A DNA stretch of 64,000 bases from assembly GCF_000275845.1 (NCBI RefSeq), contig NW_006766893.1:327413-391412 (forward strand), read 5' to 3'. The translations under genes and the position numbers were made by a program. Below the pieces are notes generated by a model. It saw nothing but the letters and a program-made list of their open reading frames with translations, was not told the DNA's origin and made no database searches. Origin of the DNA: Dichomitus squalens LYAD-421 SS1. Its lineage: Eukaryota > Basidiomycota > Agaricomycetes > Polyporales > Polyporaceae. Of this stretch, positions 32,533-44,035 are shown piece after piece (position 1 is the first letter of the stretch; each line of letters begins with the position of its first letter).

Positions 32533-34430
32533 TCACGAATCAATCCCTACGTCTTCCCCCGTAGATACCGCCCATTCCAGAGCACTCGGTCCTCCTATGC
32601 TCATCAGATTACGCAAGACGCCTCTTTGTCGGTCACACGACTCGGGGAACAAGACAGCTGCTCGCATGCTCAAGAACAAGCGAGAGCCTAGGATAGAAGG
32701 AAGCACATACGACCAGCTGAGAAGACTATCAGAACGACGTACTTCCTGAGGCCTGAAGGGGTTTGTGAGACATACGGGAGTGCTGCCCTAATGTATGAGC
32801 TGCGATTTATCCATAGGATAGCATTGACTGCGAGCTCGATGAAGATTCTGTTGGAGTTTCAGCAGGTGAGCGAAAAGTCGAACTGTGAAGACGTACCCTA
32901 AGAAGTAGATGAGGCTGCAGAAAGTGATGTGGTAAACGAGTAGATACTATGGAAGGGACAGCGACGGAGCATACCTATCCTGCGCTAGTATTTTCACGAG
33001 ATCCGGCGTGTCGGTGCAGATTCCCGGCGGTGAACTATTTTGCCCTATAGCGCACCTGAATCTGTGAGCACATTCTTCACCCCAGGCCGCCCATAGAACA
33101 AGGGCGCAGAGAACAGGTTCGAAGACGAGCGCAGGGACCCAAAAGAACACTGCGATAGGTGGGATCGCGGGGTAGCAGTTACTATCTTGAATGATGACAT
33201 CAGAAAGATCTGAAAAAAGGTAAGCTGTGCGCATGACTGATTCATGTGGAATTATTGTGCCTACGGGATATCGAGAGAAGAGTCAGTCCTAAGAAAGTAG
33301 CCATGATTCCTATTTGGACGACACACAGAATCGAGAGGGCCACCAGGAGTCGTTTTCTCTTCCCGTACAGAGCGTAGACCTTCAGGGAAAGACCTCAGCA
33401 CGAGTTCGTCCCCATAGCCGTACACGGCTACTCACTCGAACGAAGGAGATCGCTGAGAAAGCAAGGGCCTTAGTACGACTACTTGGGCTAATTGATGTGA
33501 GCCGGACGGACTCACACTGGGCACACAACATCGACACGAGGGCAATAACGTTTTCCATGCACAGGACCACTACGCAGCTGATTTGACGAGCCATGTAGAC
33601 GTGAGGTGCGCGACTAACGAAAGGCAACCTACTACTACAAGGGGCACATGTGAGAAAATCATCCGCCACACCGGAAAACAACGACTCACATGCCGGCTGC
33701 CAATGGCACAGTCAAGGACTGGAGGAGGAACATCAACCCAAGATTTGCAGCTCAGCTCTGAGGGCACGACGGACCGTGTCTTGTACATAACCACATAAGG
33801 GGTAGATAGCGATTCTGCATATTCACTGGTAAACTGTGGCACCTAGCTGTTTGCCGTCGAGAAATACGCACGAAGATGTACAGAGAAAACGTCCAAGACC
33901 ATTTTCGTCTCTTCCAGACGACCTTGCGCTACTCATCATTTCAATGCTACATTGATGTGTATACTTACATAGAGCAAGAGCGGAACACCAACCTCGGTAT
34001 CCCAGAGTAAAACTGGCGGCGTACGTCATAAGCTATGAGACATCATGAGATGAGATGATAGGGGACTTCACTGTAGTCATAAAGGAACACAGTAAACGCG
34101 CTGAAATCCGAGCGTTTGGATGTCATCGTGAGTGCAATAACGCTAATGGAGTTCATGACTATGATGGGGGCAACAGGACACGCACTCGATAGGATCCGAG
34201 ACCTTATAACCTAGCACCTTAGAAGGCTAGCGCTCTCATCAGGGCGTCACGTCATGGCGGTGAAAACCTACCTCCTGAAGCCCGGGCTTATTATTGTCGG
34301 TGAGTACGCGGTTGATGTACTTTCCAAACCGGAGCTGAAAACTCACGCACCCGTTACTTCCAGTGTTTCAGCCGGAAAGGAACTCACCTGCCTCGGACAG
34401 TAGTATGGCACCCACGTCGCTGGCCACCGC
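32533..34430 (-). CDS. Multi-spanning membrane protein, tandem copy B (DUF6533-like)
   Basis: It is collinear with copy A at an offset of about 2461 bp. Matching exons read VYALYGKRKRLLVALSIL, IPPIAVFFWVPALVFEP, TPDLVKILAQDR, LIYFLGIFIELAVNAILW and WSYVLPSILGSRLFLSMRAA, ending at a stop at 32533. All four introns in this half are at the same positions as in copy A and have GT-AG ends, so this half looks intact. Upstream, FLYDY followed by LLWDTEVGVPLLLY is recognisable near 34100-33970. The first exon and start are not secure. Function is unknown, as for copy A. Confidence 0.62.
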
Positions 34431-35045
34431 ATTGGCAGGCCTTCTAACAAGCGCCTTCGCTACACTAGACCCGTAAAGCTCCGGTCGGACAAGTGTAGCC
34501 TTATGGCGGGGGTAGTCTAAAACGCACTGCGTAATGTTAGCAACAGTATTACATAGATCGGTCCTTCAAGAGGCCGCTCCAGCTGGAACGCCTCGGCCCG
34601 TACGGAACATAGCCACACATGACAGGTACCAATAGCGGACCGTTGACTGAATCCTCGGCAAGTACGCCACTGCTTACGACTGCTCAATCACGATCGGGCA
34701 ATGATCAGATGTGCAGCTCGAACCCTGACTGATAATCTAGCCACCGCCCTCCTGCAAAAGCGGAAGAGCATAGTATCGACTCTGCGATGGATGCGGGCTG
34801 AGGTCATCGGGACACGGAGGGGTTCATGCAAGGTGCCGCTTTCGTAAACAGGCTTTGCATCCTGGCGAAGTCGATTCAGTTACGCATACTCAGTTGAGAC
34901 GGGCACAGCAAACTTGGATTCCGAATGACTCACCATTCGAACATCAGTCCGTTTCTAGGGCCAAAGGAGCAGGTGTGGAAGGGCCGTATTGCGGTAATGT
35001 CGTTGCTACATGGTGTACGATGAATCGAAGACAGAGACAAACCGG
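34431..35045. other. Intergenic, no supported gene
   Basis: About 0.6 kb between the tandem membrane-protein genes and the DPB4 stop codon; no recognisable coding or structural feature. Confidence 0.45.
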
Positions 35046-36068
35046 TCAATCCTCCTCTAACGCATGTTGGGCGTCAAGCCCCTTCGCATCTCGCCGTAGC
35101 TCCTCGTCCTCCAGTGCCATCGTATCTTCAGGCTCCTCCTCATCCCCTAACTCCTCGTCATCCATCTCCTCGTCGACATCCTCTACCGCCTCCTCCTCCT
35201 GATCTTGATCCGGATCCTGCATTTCCTGGTCCTCATCGACGTCTTCTGCGACCTCTGACGACGGATCGGCAGCTGTGTGCGCGGCAGACGCGGAGGAGGA
35301 AGGGCGGATATGGATCGGGGGAATAGGTTGCTGGGGCTCGGACGCGGCCGCTGCCTTGCCCTTGCCTCTAGGTTTTGATGCGGCGGACGCGGACTCGGAC
35401 GTGTCCTTTGCTTTTGCCTTGGCGCCGCCTTTTCGCTTGTCTGCCCTTTGTGTCTCACGGTACGCTGTGCGTGGAGTGCTCAGAAGTTAGGAGTAGCGGA
35501 TATGAGGGTACAAGGGGATAAGTTGCGCGCGTACTGGGCAGCTCTGCTTGGACGACCTTAGCGATGTCGGGGAACTCGACGAGTTCGAGCGCTTTGACGA
35601 CATCGGTGGCGGAGATGCTCTTGTGCTGTTTTGAGCTCGCGACTTCGTGTGCTCTGCATCAGGAGGAAACTAGGTCAACGATGAGACCACCCTGACGGGA
35701 ATCTGTTCGCGCTCACGTCGCAGCTGAGAGGCAGTGGAACGTGTGAGCGAACTCCGAGCGATCCGGAAAGGTGAGAACGGCGTACCAAGGTAGTTCACCC
35801 ACACGGTGGAACACTTCAGAATGGACAGCATTGAATCTTTGGAGAACTTCGTGGTTTCCGGTACCTGATGCGCTGCTAAGCACTGAAGCAGCTATATCGA
35901 GCAAATGGACGCGTCGAACGCGTCGAAGACGAGGCGTACCTGCGACGCGCGCGCGAGCTTCATGATGAGACTCCGGGGCAGCTCGAAGTTGTCTATGCCT
36001 TCCGAGACGGCATCCTGTTGGGCTTGGGCTGTTGACGCTCCCGCTGTTGACTCCTTTGCTCTAGGCAT
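35046..36068 (-). CDS. DPB4: DNA polymerase epsilon histone-fold subunit (DPB4/POLE3)
   Basis: Dpb4/POLE3 pairs with Dpb3/POLE4 through a histone fold. It serves DNA polymerase epsilon and, in many organisms, a chromatin remodeller. Five exons join to 250 codons: 36068-35940, 35864-35786, a 7-nt exon 35723-35717, 35653-35535 and 35464-35046. The histone fold reads ELPRSLIMKLARASQ, SMLSILKCSTVWVNYLAATA, then HEVASSKQHKSISATDVVKA and LELVEFPDIAKVV. The AATA segment exists only if the micro-exon is included. The tail is low-complexity: Lys/Ala-rich (GGAKAKAKDT, GKGKAAAA), then strongly acidic (EEEAVEDVDEEMDDEELGDE), as in fungal Dpb4. The start at 36068 gives MPRAKEST. It is divergent from GPI13. 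Confidence 0.93.
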
Positions 36069-36484
36069 GACGAAGGAGAGATGTTACAGCTATCCGAGGG
36101 CGCGCACGTCGAGGTGGCAGGAGGTGGCAGGAGGTGGCAGGTGGTGGCAGGTGGTGGTAGGTCGAGAGAGACGCGTTCGCGTGCGTTCTCAGCCACATCG
36201 AGCGCTGGCAGATATACTACTTCTTGACACCGTCCTCCACGACCTTCTCGTTGTTCAACGACTTCCTGGGCCTGCATCATAGGTGCACTCTACCATACCG
36301 CTCTTTGCTGCCCGACAGACTACTGGACGTGGAGATCCGGCGAGGGTGCGGTGCATATATACGGCGGTCCTAGGTGCGTTGTCTGCAACTCTAGCGTAAG
36401 TCCTGCCTCTTGACGTAGCTTTGCTGATAGGTCTCATGCTTGCATAATTTATTGTTACACAAGCAATTTCCGCCATTTAGACGC
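36069..36484. promoter_or_regulatory. DPB4-GPI13 divergent intergenic region with a minisatellite
   Basis: 416 bp separate the two start codons. At about 36111-36161, just upstream of DPB4, the motif GGTGGCAGGA/GGTGGCAGGT is repeated about five times in direct orientation. Promoter function is inferred from position only. Confidence 0.5.
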
Positions 36485-39400
36485 ATGGCTTCCAAGGGAA
36501 TCTCAATCTTGCTCTGGGTGTTCTTCGTTCACCTGGCCGGAATCTACCTTTACACTCGTGGCTTCCTCCTCACTCGGCTATCTCTCTCGGATACCACCAC
36601 TTGCCCTGATGGAAGCTGCACCATAACTCCTTTACACAAAAGAGCCGTTGTGCTCGTTATTGATGCGCTCCGGTTCGACTTCCTCAGTCCTCACCCTCCT
36701 GAACCGGCCTCACCCTACCACCATAATGTCCTCGTTCTCCCTCAGGAACTTACAGCAACGCAACCTACTCGCTCGCTTCTCTTTGAGATGTTCTCAGACC
36801 CGCCGACCACCACTCTACAGCGGCTGAAGGGTATCACGACTGGCTCCTTGCCGACGTTCATTGACATGGGATCAAACTTCGGAGGGTCATCTATTACGGA
36901 GGATTCATTCATTGGCCAGCTGAGACTAGCGGGGAAGAAAGTGAGTTCTAGATGTCCTTTTGTCACCCTGGCAGGGACAATCTAGGACGAGAGGCTGTCC
37001 GCTTGCAGGGCATCGTGCAGCGGGATGGTGCGCGACTCGTTGCAAGCCCGTATGAGTGCCCGTACAAGTCCAGTGTTATGCTCCATCTCCTCACAGAGGT
37101 CGTGCAGGAAACGCGCTCTGTCCTACCACGTGGCATCCGGTCAAGTTTCATTCCAAGGACGAACCACTCCACGCTGAACCTCGCTCAATGCGAGCTATGT
37201 CCTTAACTAATCACAGGTTGCGCGAGTGGCTGCGTGCGTGTCGCGCAGCTCAGACGTGGCATGCAGGGGCTGTATCGCCCTGGCGGGCTATAGTTCCACG
37301 GTTGGCTGCGATGTTATTCGCTTCCACTGTGTGCTCGCTTTACTGGAGCCTGTCTGGACTTCCCATACTATCTCTCGTGCTTTGGGGTAGCTGATTGCGA
37401 GACTGACATGTCTAGTGACAGATCGCATTCATGGGAGATGATACGTGGACCACTGTCTTCCCCGACTCTTTCGAACCGAACATGACATCTCCCTACGACT
37501 CGTTCAACGTCGAGGACTTGCATACAGTAGATGAGGGAGTCATCGACCATCTCTTCCCCCTTCTCCAGGACAAGAGCGCCCCCTGGGACGTCATCATCGG
37601 TCACTTCCTCGGCGTGGACCACGTCGGCCACCGCGTTGGCCCCGATCACTCCACTATGAAGGCGAAGCTCACGCAGATGGATGCCGTTGTGCGCCGCGTC
37701 ATCGACCTCCTCGACGACGAAACGCTCCTCATCCTCATGGGCGACCATGGCATGGACAGGAAGGGCGACCACGGCGGTGATGGCGACCATGAGACCTCCG
37801 CCGCGCTCTGGGTGTACAGCAAGGGCCCGCAACTCGTTCACCCTAAGGCGTCCATCCCCGAGTTCCTGCTAACCAGTCGCCTCTTTCCTGGGGCGACTAT
37901 CAAGCACCGGCACATACAACAGATAGACCTCGCGCCAACGCTCTCCTTGGCGTTGGGCCTTCCCATCCCGTTCAACAATCTCGGCACTGTCATCCCAGAA
38001 CTGTTCTGGCACGACAAATCTGGGAAGGACTACAGCCGTGCGCTCACGCTCAACGCGAAGCAGATCAACCGGTATCTCGAGACCTACCGTGCGAGTCCGT
38101 CTGGCGGAGAATTAGATAACGCATGGGGCGAGCTCGAGACCGTCTGGAGAACAGTCGATTTTGAGGCGCACACCACCGACAGTGAGGCGCAGTGGCTCGC
38201 TATGACGATGTACACACGCTTCGCTCTCGCAGCGTGCCGTCAACTCTGGGCGCAGTTCAACGTGTCGCTCATCGTCCTCGGATTGGTCGTCCTGGTCACG
38301 AGCACAGTTGCGGCGACGTTCATCTACTTCAGGGTTGGCGCGCTGAAGGACGAATGGGAGAGCTGGGCTTCAGAGGTGACGCGGTCCTATGTCTCTGGCG
38401 CGGCCGGAGGAGCGTTGCTCGGGTTCGTCGGCTACATGACCGTCTCTCGCTACGTGAAAGGAGTCGGACTTTCCGAATCGCTGCTCTTTGGCGCGTCGTT
38501 CGTGTCATCGCTGGTTGTCATCTTCTCTGCGCTGCCCTCGTTTTCCATCCCGTCCGTCCGCTCGCTCACTTCGATCCCTCTGCCCCTCATACTTCACGCT
38601 GCGGCGTTCGCGTCGAACTCCTTCACGGTCTGGGAAGACCGCGTCGTCAACTACCTCCTCATCTCCTCCGTCATCCCCTCCGTCCTCGTCGGCTTTAGCG
38701 CGCCCACCGCCCGCCTACGTTACCGCATTCTCGGTTTTTCCGCGCTCTTTGCGGTGTGCGTGCGGCTCATGGCGGTGAGTACGGTCTGCCGTGAGGAGCA
38801 GCAGCCCTTCTGCCACGTCACGTTCTTCGCGTCATCCTCCCTGCCATCTCCCCCACTGCCTGTCTTGCTGCTCTCGGTGCCTGTTGCCCTCGCGCTGCCA
38901 TACACCATGAGGCGGTTTCTCAGAATCTCAAAGTCCGACAGAGGCACTGCGGCCCTCGTCTTCCCATTCATCCTCCCCACGGTGCTCCTCCTGGGGAGTG
39001 CGTTCTGGATACTCGAACATTTCGACTCGTCAGAGGTATTTGGGCCCGATTGGGCAGGCACGCTCCGCCTCGCGAGAACGTGGTGCGCGCGGCTCGCCAT
39101 GGCGAGCGCCGTCTTCCTCGGCTACGCTTTGTGGTACCTCGTCCCGCTCTGCCTCGAGATCTCTTCCGAGACGAAGGCACAGACAAATTCGACCGCCCAG
39201 GGCCGGGGCACGCGCGAAGTGACGGTGCTGGGGTTCGCAAACGCCTATGGGGCGCCATACCTCGTCTTCTGGTGCCTGTTCCTGGGGTTGCTTTACCCCG
39301 CAACGCAGCTCTCTGGCCAGGCCGTCCTCTCTCTCGCCGCGATCGCAGTCCTCGCGCACCTCGAGGTCATCGATACCATCCGCGACGTCCGCGGCCTCGA

Positions 39401-39986
39401 GGCCGTCTTCGCGTCTAACAACCCCTCTGCGCTTCTGCAAACCGAGAACATGGCGCTCCGCGCACCGAGTGTTCCCCTACGCTTCGCGGAGATCGCCCCG
39501 CTCGCGATCCTGGCTGTGCACACGTTCTTCGCGACGGGCCACCAGGCCGCGATCCCGAGCATACAGTGGAAGACGGCGTTCGTGCTCACGCCCACGCTGA
39601 CGTACCCGCTCTCGCCGCTGCTCGTCATCCTGAACACGTTCGGCCCGACGTTTCTCATTGCCCTGGCTTCACCCCTGCTTGCGCTGTGGAACGTCGCACC
39701 GTTACCCCAGCCCGAGGCGGACGTGAAGGTGCGCGGGGACGCCGTGCGCGCGTCGCTAGGCATCATGCTCTACCATGCGACGCTGCTCCTCAGCAGCGCA
39801 ACATGTGCTGCATGGCTCCGGCGGCACCTGATGGTCTGGAAGATCTTCGCTCCACGGTTCATGCTCGCAGCCATCACGATGCTCGTTGTCGACCTAGCGG
39901 TCTTGTTCGGGGTGGCGGTCGGGGTGGCGCGTGTCTCGGACAGGGTGTCGCGGTTATTCGCTGCGATGACTTCAAGGGCGAAATGA
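36485..39986 (+). CDS. GPI13: GPI ethanolamine-phosphate transferase 3 (Gpi13/PIG-O)
   Basis: Gpi13/PIG-O adds ethanolamine phosphate to the third mannose of the GPI anchor in the ER; this is the phosphate that links to protein. Two exons (36485-36940, 37422-39986) encode 1006 residues, the normal length. A first transmembrane segment (SILLWVFFVHLAGIYLY) precedes the luminal alkaline-phosphatase-like domain: VVLVIDALRFDFL with a metal-binding Asp, the TTTLQRLKGITTGSLPTF block with the catalytic Thr region, MGDDTW, HFLGVDHVGHRVGPDH and LMGDHGM. About a dozen hydrophobic helices follow. The intron at 36941-37421 is 481 nt, far longer than the others in the window. The start at 36485 (MASKGISILL) gives a typical N-terminus. 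Confidence 0.96.
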
Positions 39987-40885
39987 GGACCACCCGTCTT
40001 GTTTCCTTGCACTCTAAGGAAACTAGCCCCAAAGGGTATGCCGCGACTTACGAGGATGAGTGTTGATTTCGAAGGTGGCCCCTAATGTCTCAGACCTTCG
40101 ACCGTCGACGGCGTCCATCTTGACTAGAGGTGTTTTATCTCGATTGTTGCGATGCGATAAAAGTAATGAGAGTGGTTCATCATTGCACTAGTCCCTTGGT
40201 AGTAAGCTCCTAGGCACAATACGCTTTTGTGTTTCGCAAGCGATGCGGAGGGTGCTTGCCATCTCGAAGGTGCAGTGCGTTCCGCGATCACGCGCGTGCG
40301 CTTTAGCGTTCCGTATTGCGAGACCCGACTAGGCAAATGCGGAAACTGTAGTGTTCATCTTTCTTTGTTTCGCACCTCCTGCACCGACGTCCCCGTCTCT
40401 GCGCTTCTTGTCCGCGAATCGTGATCCTGCGAGTTTCCCCATCGAGCGCAAACTTATTGTCCCCGCTGTAAGGCCGGTGGGAACAAAAGGACAGCGACGG
40501 CGGCTCTGGGCTGCCAGCTGGTTCCGATGCCGCAGCTAGCGCGCACAAATGAACGGCTGCTGGGGCGTCTACCCCGTCCATCGTGCTTTCGCACCAGCCG
40601 CCACACCGGTCCATGAACTTGATATGCATGGCCATGTGTCACCCTGAAACCCTATAGTATACTAACCTCTGCCAATCTTTAGTAGTCCGGCTAGTTTCTC
40701 CCCAGATATCAACTCCAATTGTCTTCCCCATTCCACCTCTCTCCCTCTCCACGTCTGACCCCGAACCGGCCTCAGCCTCCCCCATCTTGCTCAAGGACTT
40801 CCGCATCAGGATCGCGCGAGTTTCGAACACAGACGCGGACACACACGCACACGCACGCAAACCGCACCGGTCTATTGTCACGGCC
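39987..40885. other. Intergenic, no supported gene
   Basis: About 0.9 kb between the GPI13 stop and the terpene-synthase-like gene. Short frames only; the distal part is presumably the promoter of the downstream gene. Confidence 0.5.
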
Positions 40886-42003
40886 ATGGGGAGCATCCGC
40901 ATCCCGAACTTTCCGGCGTTCTGCAGCCCACACTTCGAACTACGGTGCAACGCCCACTGCCATACCGTCACGCTCTCGTCGGAGAAGTGGGCTCTCGCGA
41001 ACCCCCTCTTCCTTGATGCGGACGAAGAGTCTCGCCTGACTGGAGCGCGGCTCGGCCTGCTGGCGGCGCTCTGCTTCCCGACATGCGACGCGGGGCAACT
41101 CCTGTCGATCACGAAGTTCCTGATCATCCTCGTGCATTGGACAGATAAGCCGCGGTCGCTCTACGCGGACGAGGAGATCTTCGACCCGTGAGTGTTTCTT
41201 CGTCTTTGCGTGTTCAACATCCCCATTCCCCAACCGAGCACCTACGTTGCGTGCGCTCTGGGTTTTACGTCGTAAAGCCGCGTCAAGACCCTCGGCTCCC
41301 AGAATTAAGGTTGTTCGACCGCTGATCTTGTGCTGTCCTTTAGAGTATGGACAAGAGCCTTCCGGCCGACCACTCGCCGGGACTGGCAAAAGCGCTTCCA
41401 GCGACATCTAGCCGCGTTCCGTCTCGGACAAGCGATTACAGCACGAAATGCGGCGGAAAGCGTCGTCCCGGACCTGGAATCGTACATCGCAATACGACGC
41501 GACGCATGTGGCGTGAAGATGCTTCTTGACCTTATCATCTATGCCGGAGGACTGGTCATTCCACCACAAATCTACGACCACCCTATCTTACGACGATTAC
41601 GACAAGATGCCGGTAATATTATCGCTTGGGCTACGGTATGTCATGTTGCCCATTGGTTGCCCACCTGCGTATCACTGACATATGCCTGATGCAGGACATC
41701 GCGGCATACGCACGACATCCACGAACGTCAAATATCGTGACGGTAGTCATGACAGAGCGAAAATTCGCCCCGCAAGGCGCAGTCCACTTTGCGGGAAACC
41801 TCATCAAGGAGACCTTCTGCACGTTCCTCCAGAACGAATCCCAGTTACCCATGTTTGGTGATTGGGACGACGACGTGCGCGCATACGTCCGAGGTCTTCG
41901 GGACTGCGTCGTCGGTTCACTACACTGGCTATACGAGACCGATAGGTTCTTCGGAGAGGTCGGCGAAGACGTTCGGACTTCCGGTTGGGTCTTCGTCTCA
42001 TGA
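40886..42003 (+). CDS. Sesquiterpene-synthase-like protein lacking metal-binding motifs
   Basis: Three exons (40886-41187, 41344-41635, 41695-42003) give 300 codons with no stop. The layout matches fungal class I sesquiterpene synthases, which cyclise farnesyl diphosphate. Seen in order are an IRIPNF start, LGLLAALCFPTCDAGQLL, VVPDLESYIAIRRDACGVK, IIYAGGLVIPPQIYDHP, NIVTVVM, LPMFGDWDDDVRAYVRGL and VVGSLHWLYETDRFFG. The expected DDxxD/DExxD motif after the first helices is replaced by ILVHWTDKP. The NDxxSxxxE motif reads TDIAAYARH, and the C-terminal RY pair reads RF. The fold signature is therefore clear but canonical Mg-binding residues are missing. It may be a pseudoenzyme, an enzyme with altered chemistry, or a gene in early decay. 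No P450 or other biosynthetic genes are adjacent. Confidence 0.75.
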
Positions 42004-42880
42004 GCTCACTCGCCGCAAGCGACCGTTGCTACGACCCCGCACGCCGAGGACACCCCGTCACGAATTCCATCACGTTCACGCCGTTATCACGAATTCACTT
42101 TCGTACATCGTACACCGGATCTTGCACATGGCACATTCGTATTCGTTCGTACCGCAATTTTCCTCTCCTGGACTGGAAGGGTTTAGATTACTACCACACA
42201 CTGACTTCCCTGGCACCTTCAAGCTCCCCCGCTAACACGATATCCACTACACGTACTCAGCCTCGCATAGTCTCTCCTACCGCTCCTACCACTCTCCACC
42301 CGTACTGTCTTCATAGTAGCATTCTTGTACATCTCCCCATAGATACGCAGTTCGCCTTGCTCTACTAGTGGTATGATCGGATTCAATATGTAGTATTTCC
42401 ATGGGCGCTTGTTTGCTCTCAGGCTTCCAATCGTTCCATCGATCACTGGCCACCGGTTGTGTTTCTTCGCATGGAGCGCGATGTGATTGGCATCGTTCAT
42501 AATGATCCCGAAGTATCATAGAAGTGCATTTGTGCCTTTCAAGTCCCCTCTTACATGAGTAGTCGAATACTGAACGCGGCTGGGATATCCGGCCCGATGC
42601 GGCCGGACTTTGCTAATGGCTGCCAGTAGGCCAGTGGTTGCGTCCTGACAATCAATCCCACGGCGACCGTTTGATATTCTGAATCTAGGCAAGCATTACA
42701 TCGGAACAACAGGTCTACCGTCTTTGAACGTCACGGCTTGCACTCCTAACCAAGCGTACGCGCGTAGACTGTCAGTAGAGGTCTTCAACTAGCTCACATA
42801 CGGTCGGTTTTCTTCTCACCGGACGACGCTAAGTGCTGATGTTGTTCAGAGTCTAAAGCACGGCATCAATATACCCAACG
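42004..42880. other. Intergenic, no supported gene
   Basis: About 0.9 kb; it contains the 3' end of the terpene-synthase-like transcript and the promoter of the rhodanese-domain gene. No coding signal seen. Confidence 0.5.
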
Positions 42881-44035
42881 ATGTCCTCTTCAAGGTCACG
42901 CTCCTCACGTTCCCACCAACGATCAAGCTCGGACGTATCTTCCTCTCGCTCAACCAGCACTTACGGCCAGGTGATCGAGAGGCCATTTCGTCTACCTTCT
43001 GTCTCGGACCGCTCAGAAGGGCTGCAGGGCCCCTCCACCATGTCTCAGACACCTTCCCGATCTCATAGCAACTTCGAGTCCGAGTCGGGCTCACGGTCAC
43101 GGTCAAGTTCGGCATCCCGACCCGCAGGACTTGGAAACACCTTCGACCCCATCCGCGACCAGGTTGCGCACACCATCGTCGTTCGCGCCACTTACAAAGC
43201 AGAAACGATAGATGGGACGAAAGTTGGCGTGATCCTGACATTGCCCCACGACGCCGGCGAGCAGTTCCTCAAGGTAGTCGCTTCGCGTCTCAAGCGCGCC
43301 ATGACAATCCCTAAGGTCGAATGTTACCTCTTCATTCTCGCCCTCCCCACCCAAGGCCTCAGCCCACTCCTGATCTGCAGCTCGGACGAGCAGCTCTCCG
43401 AACGCGCGGGTCTGCTCGTGAACTCGAAGTTTCTGAACCGCATCGCCCGGCACGAGCTGCGGCACGGCCGCTGGGGCGCGCTCGTGCGCGACCTCTGCAC
43501 GACAACGTACGATGAAGCCGCGCTCTGGGACGCCGTGCGCAAAGCCGCGCGCAAGCCCATTGACCCGCTTATCCCCCCACCCGGCTCCCGCAGCATCTCG
43601 CAGGTCCTCGAGCACGCGCGCGCGAGACTGCAGCGCATCACCCCGGAACAGGCGTTGCACGAACTGCAAGACAATGCGCCACTTTGGCCGGTCGTCTTGG
43701 TCGACATCCGCCCGGAGGCGCAGAGGAAGGCCTTTGGCAGTATCGCAGGAGCACTCATCGTCGAGCGCAACGTGCTCGAATGGCGTTTCGACCCGCGCTG
43801 CGCTGCTCGTTTGCCCATCGCCGATCGCTATGACCTTCGCGTCATCATTTTTTGCCAGGAGAGCTACACCTCGTCCCTTGCTGCTGCGTCGTTGCACGAT
43901 CTTGGGATGTTGAATGCCACGGATATGATTGGTGGCTACGCGGCGTGGAAGGAGGCAGGTTTGCCTGATGAGGTTGAGGTCTCGTCGACGGCGCCGCCTA
44001 CAGAGGGCAGAGTCTCCGTTCCCGTCGAGGAATGA
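42881..44035 (+). CDS. Rhodanese-domain protein with Ser/Arg-rich N-terminus
   Basis: This is a single exon of 384 codons. Residues 1-90 are low complexity, Ser/Arg-rich and probably disordered (MSSSRSRSSRSHQRSSSD). A middle region of about 150 residues (VRATYKAETIDGTKVGVIL, ARHELRHGRWGALVRDL) is unassigned. Residues about 250-370 form a rhodanese domain: RITPEQALHELQ, VVLVDIRPEAQRKAFGSIAG, VIIFCQESYTSSLAAASLHD and MIGGYAAWKEAGLP. The active-site cysteine is present in the loop CQESYTSS, so sulfur transfer is possible; such domains can also be regulatory. A shorter product could start at Met54. The physiological partner is unknown. Confidence 0.82.
   Translation: MSSSRSRSSRSHQRSSSDVSSSRSTSTYGQVIERPFRLPSVSDRSEGLQGPSTMSQTPSRSHSNFESESGSRSRSSSASRPAGLGNTFDPIRDQVAHTIVVRATYKAETIDGTKVGVILTLPHDAGEQFLKVVASRLKRAMTIPKVECYLFILALPTQGLSPLLICSSDEQLSERAGLLVNSKFLNRIARHELRHGRWGALVRDLCTTTYDEAALWDAVRKAARKPIDPLIPPPGSRSISQVLEHARARLQRITPEQALHELQDNAPLWPVVLVDIRPEAQRKAFGSIAGALIVERNVLEWRFDPRCAARLPIADRYDLRVIIFCQESYTSSLAAASLHDLGMLNATDMIGGYAAWKEAGLPDEVEVSSTAPPTEGRVSVPVEE

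Noticed and set aside
34855..35202. Plus-strand serine-rich frame ending in long Ser runs
   Set aside because: It is the antisense reading of the acidic Glu/Asp tail of DPB4.
40886..44035. A terpene biosynthetic gene cluster
   Set aside because: The neighbours are GPI13, a rhodanese-domain protein and a DUF6533 membrane protein; no P450, oxidoreductase or transporter next to the terpene-synthase-like gene.
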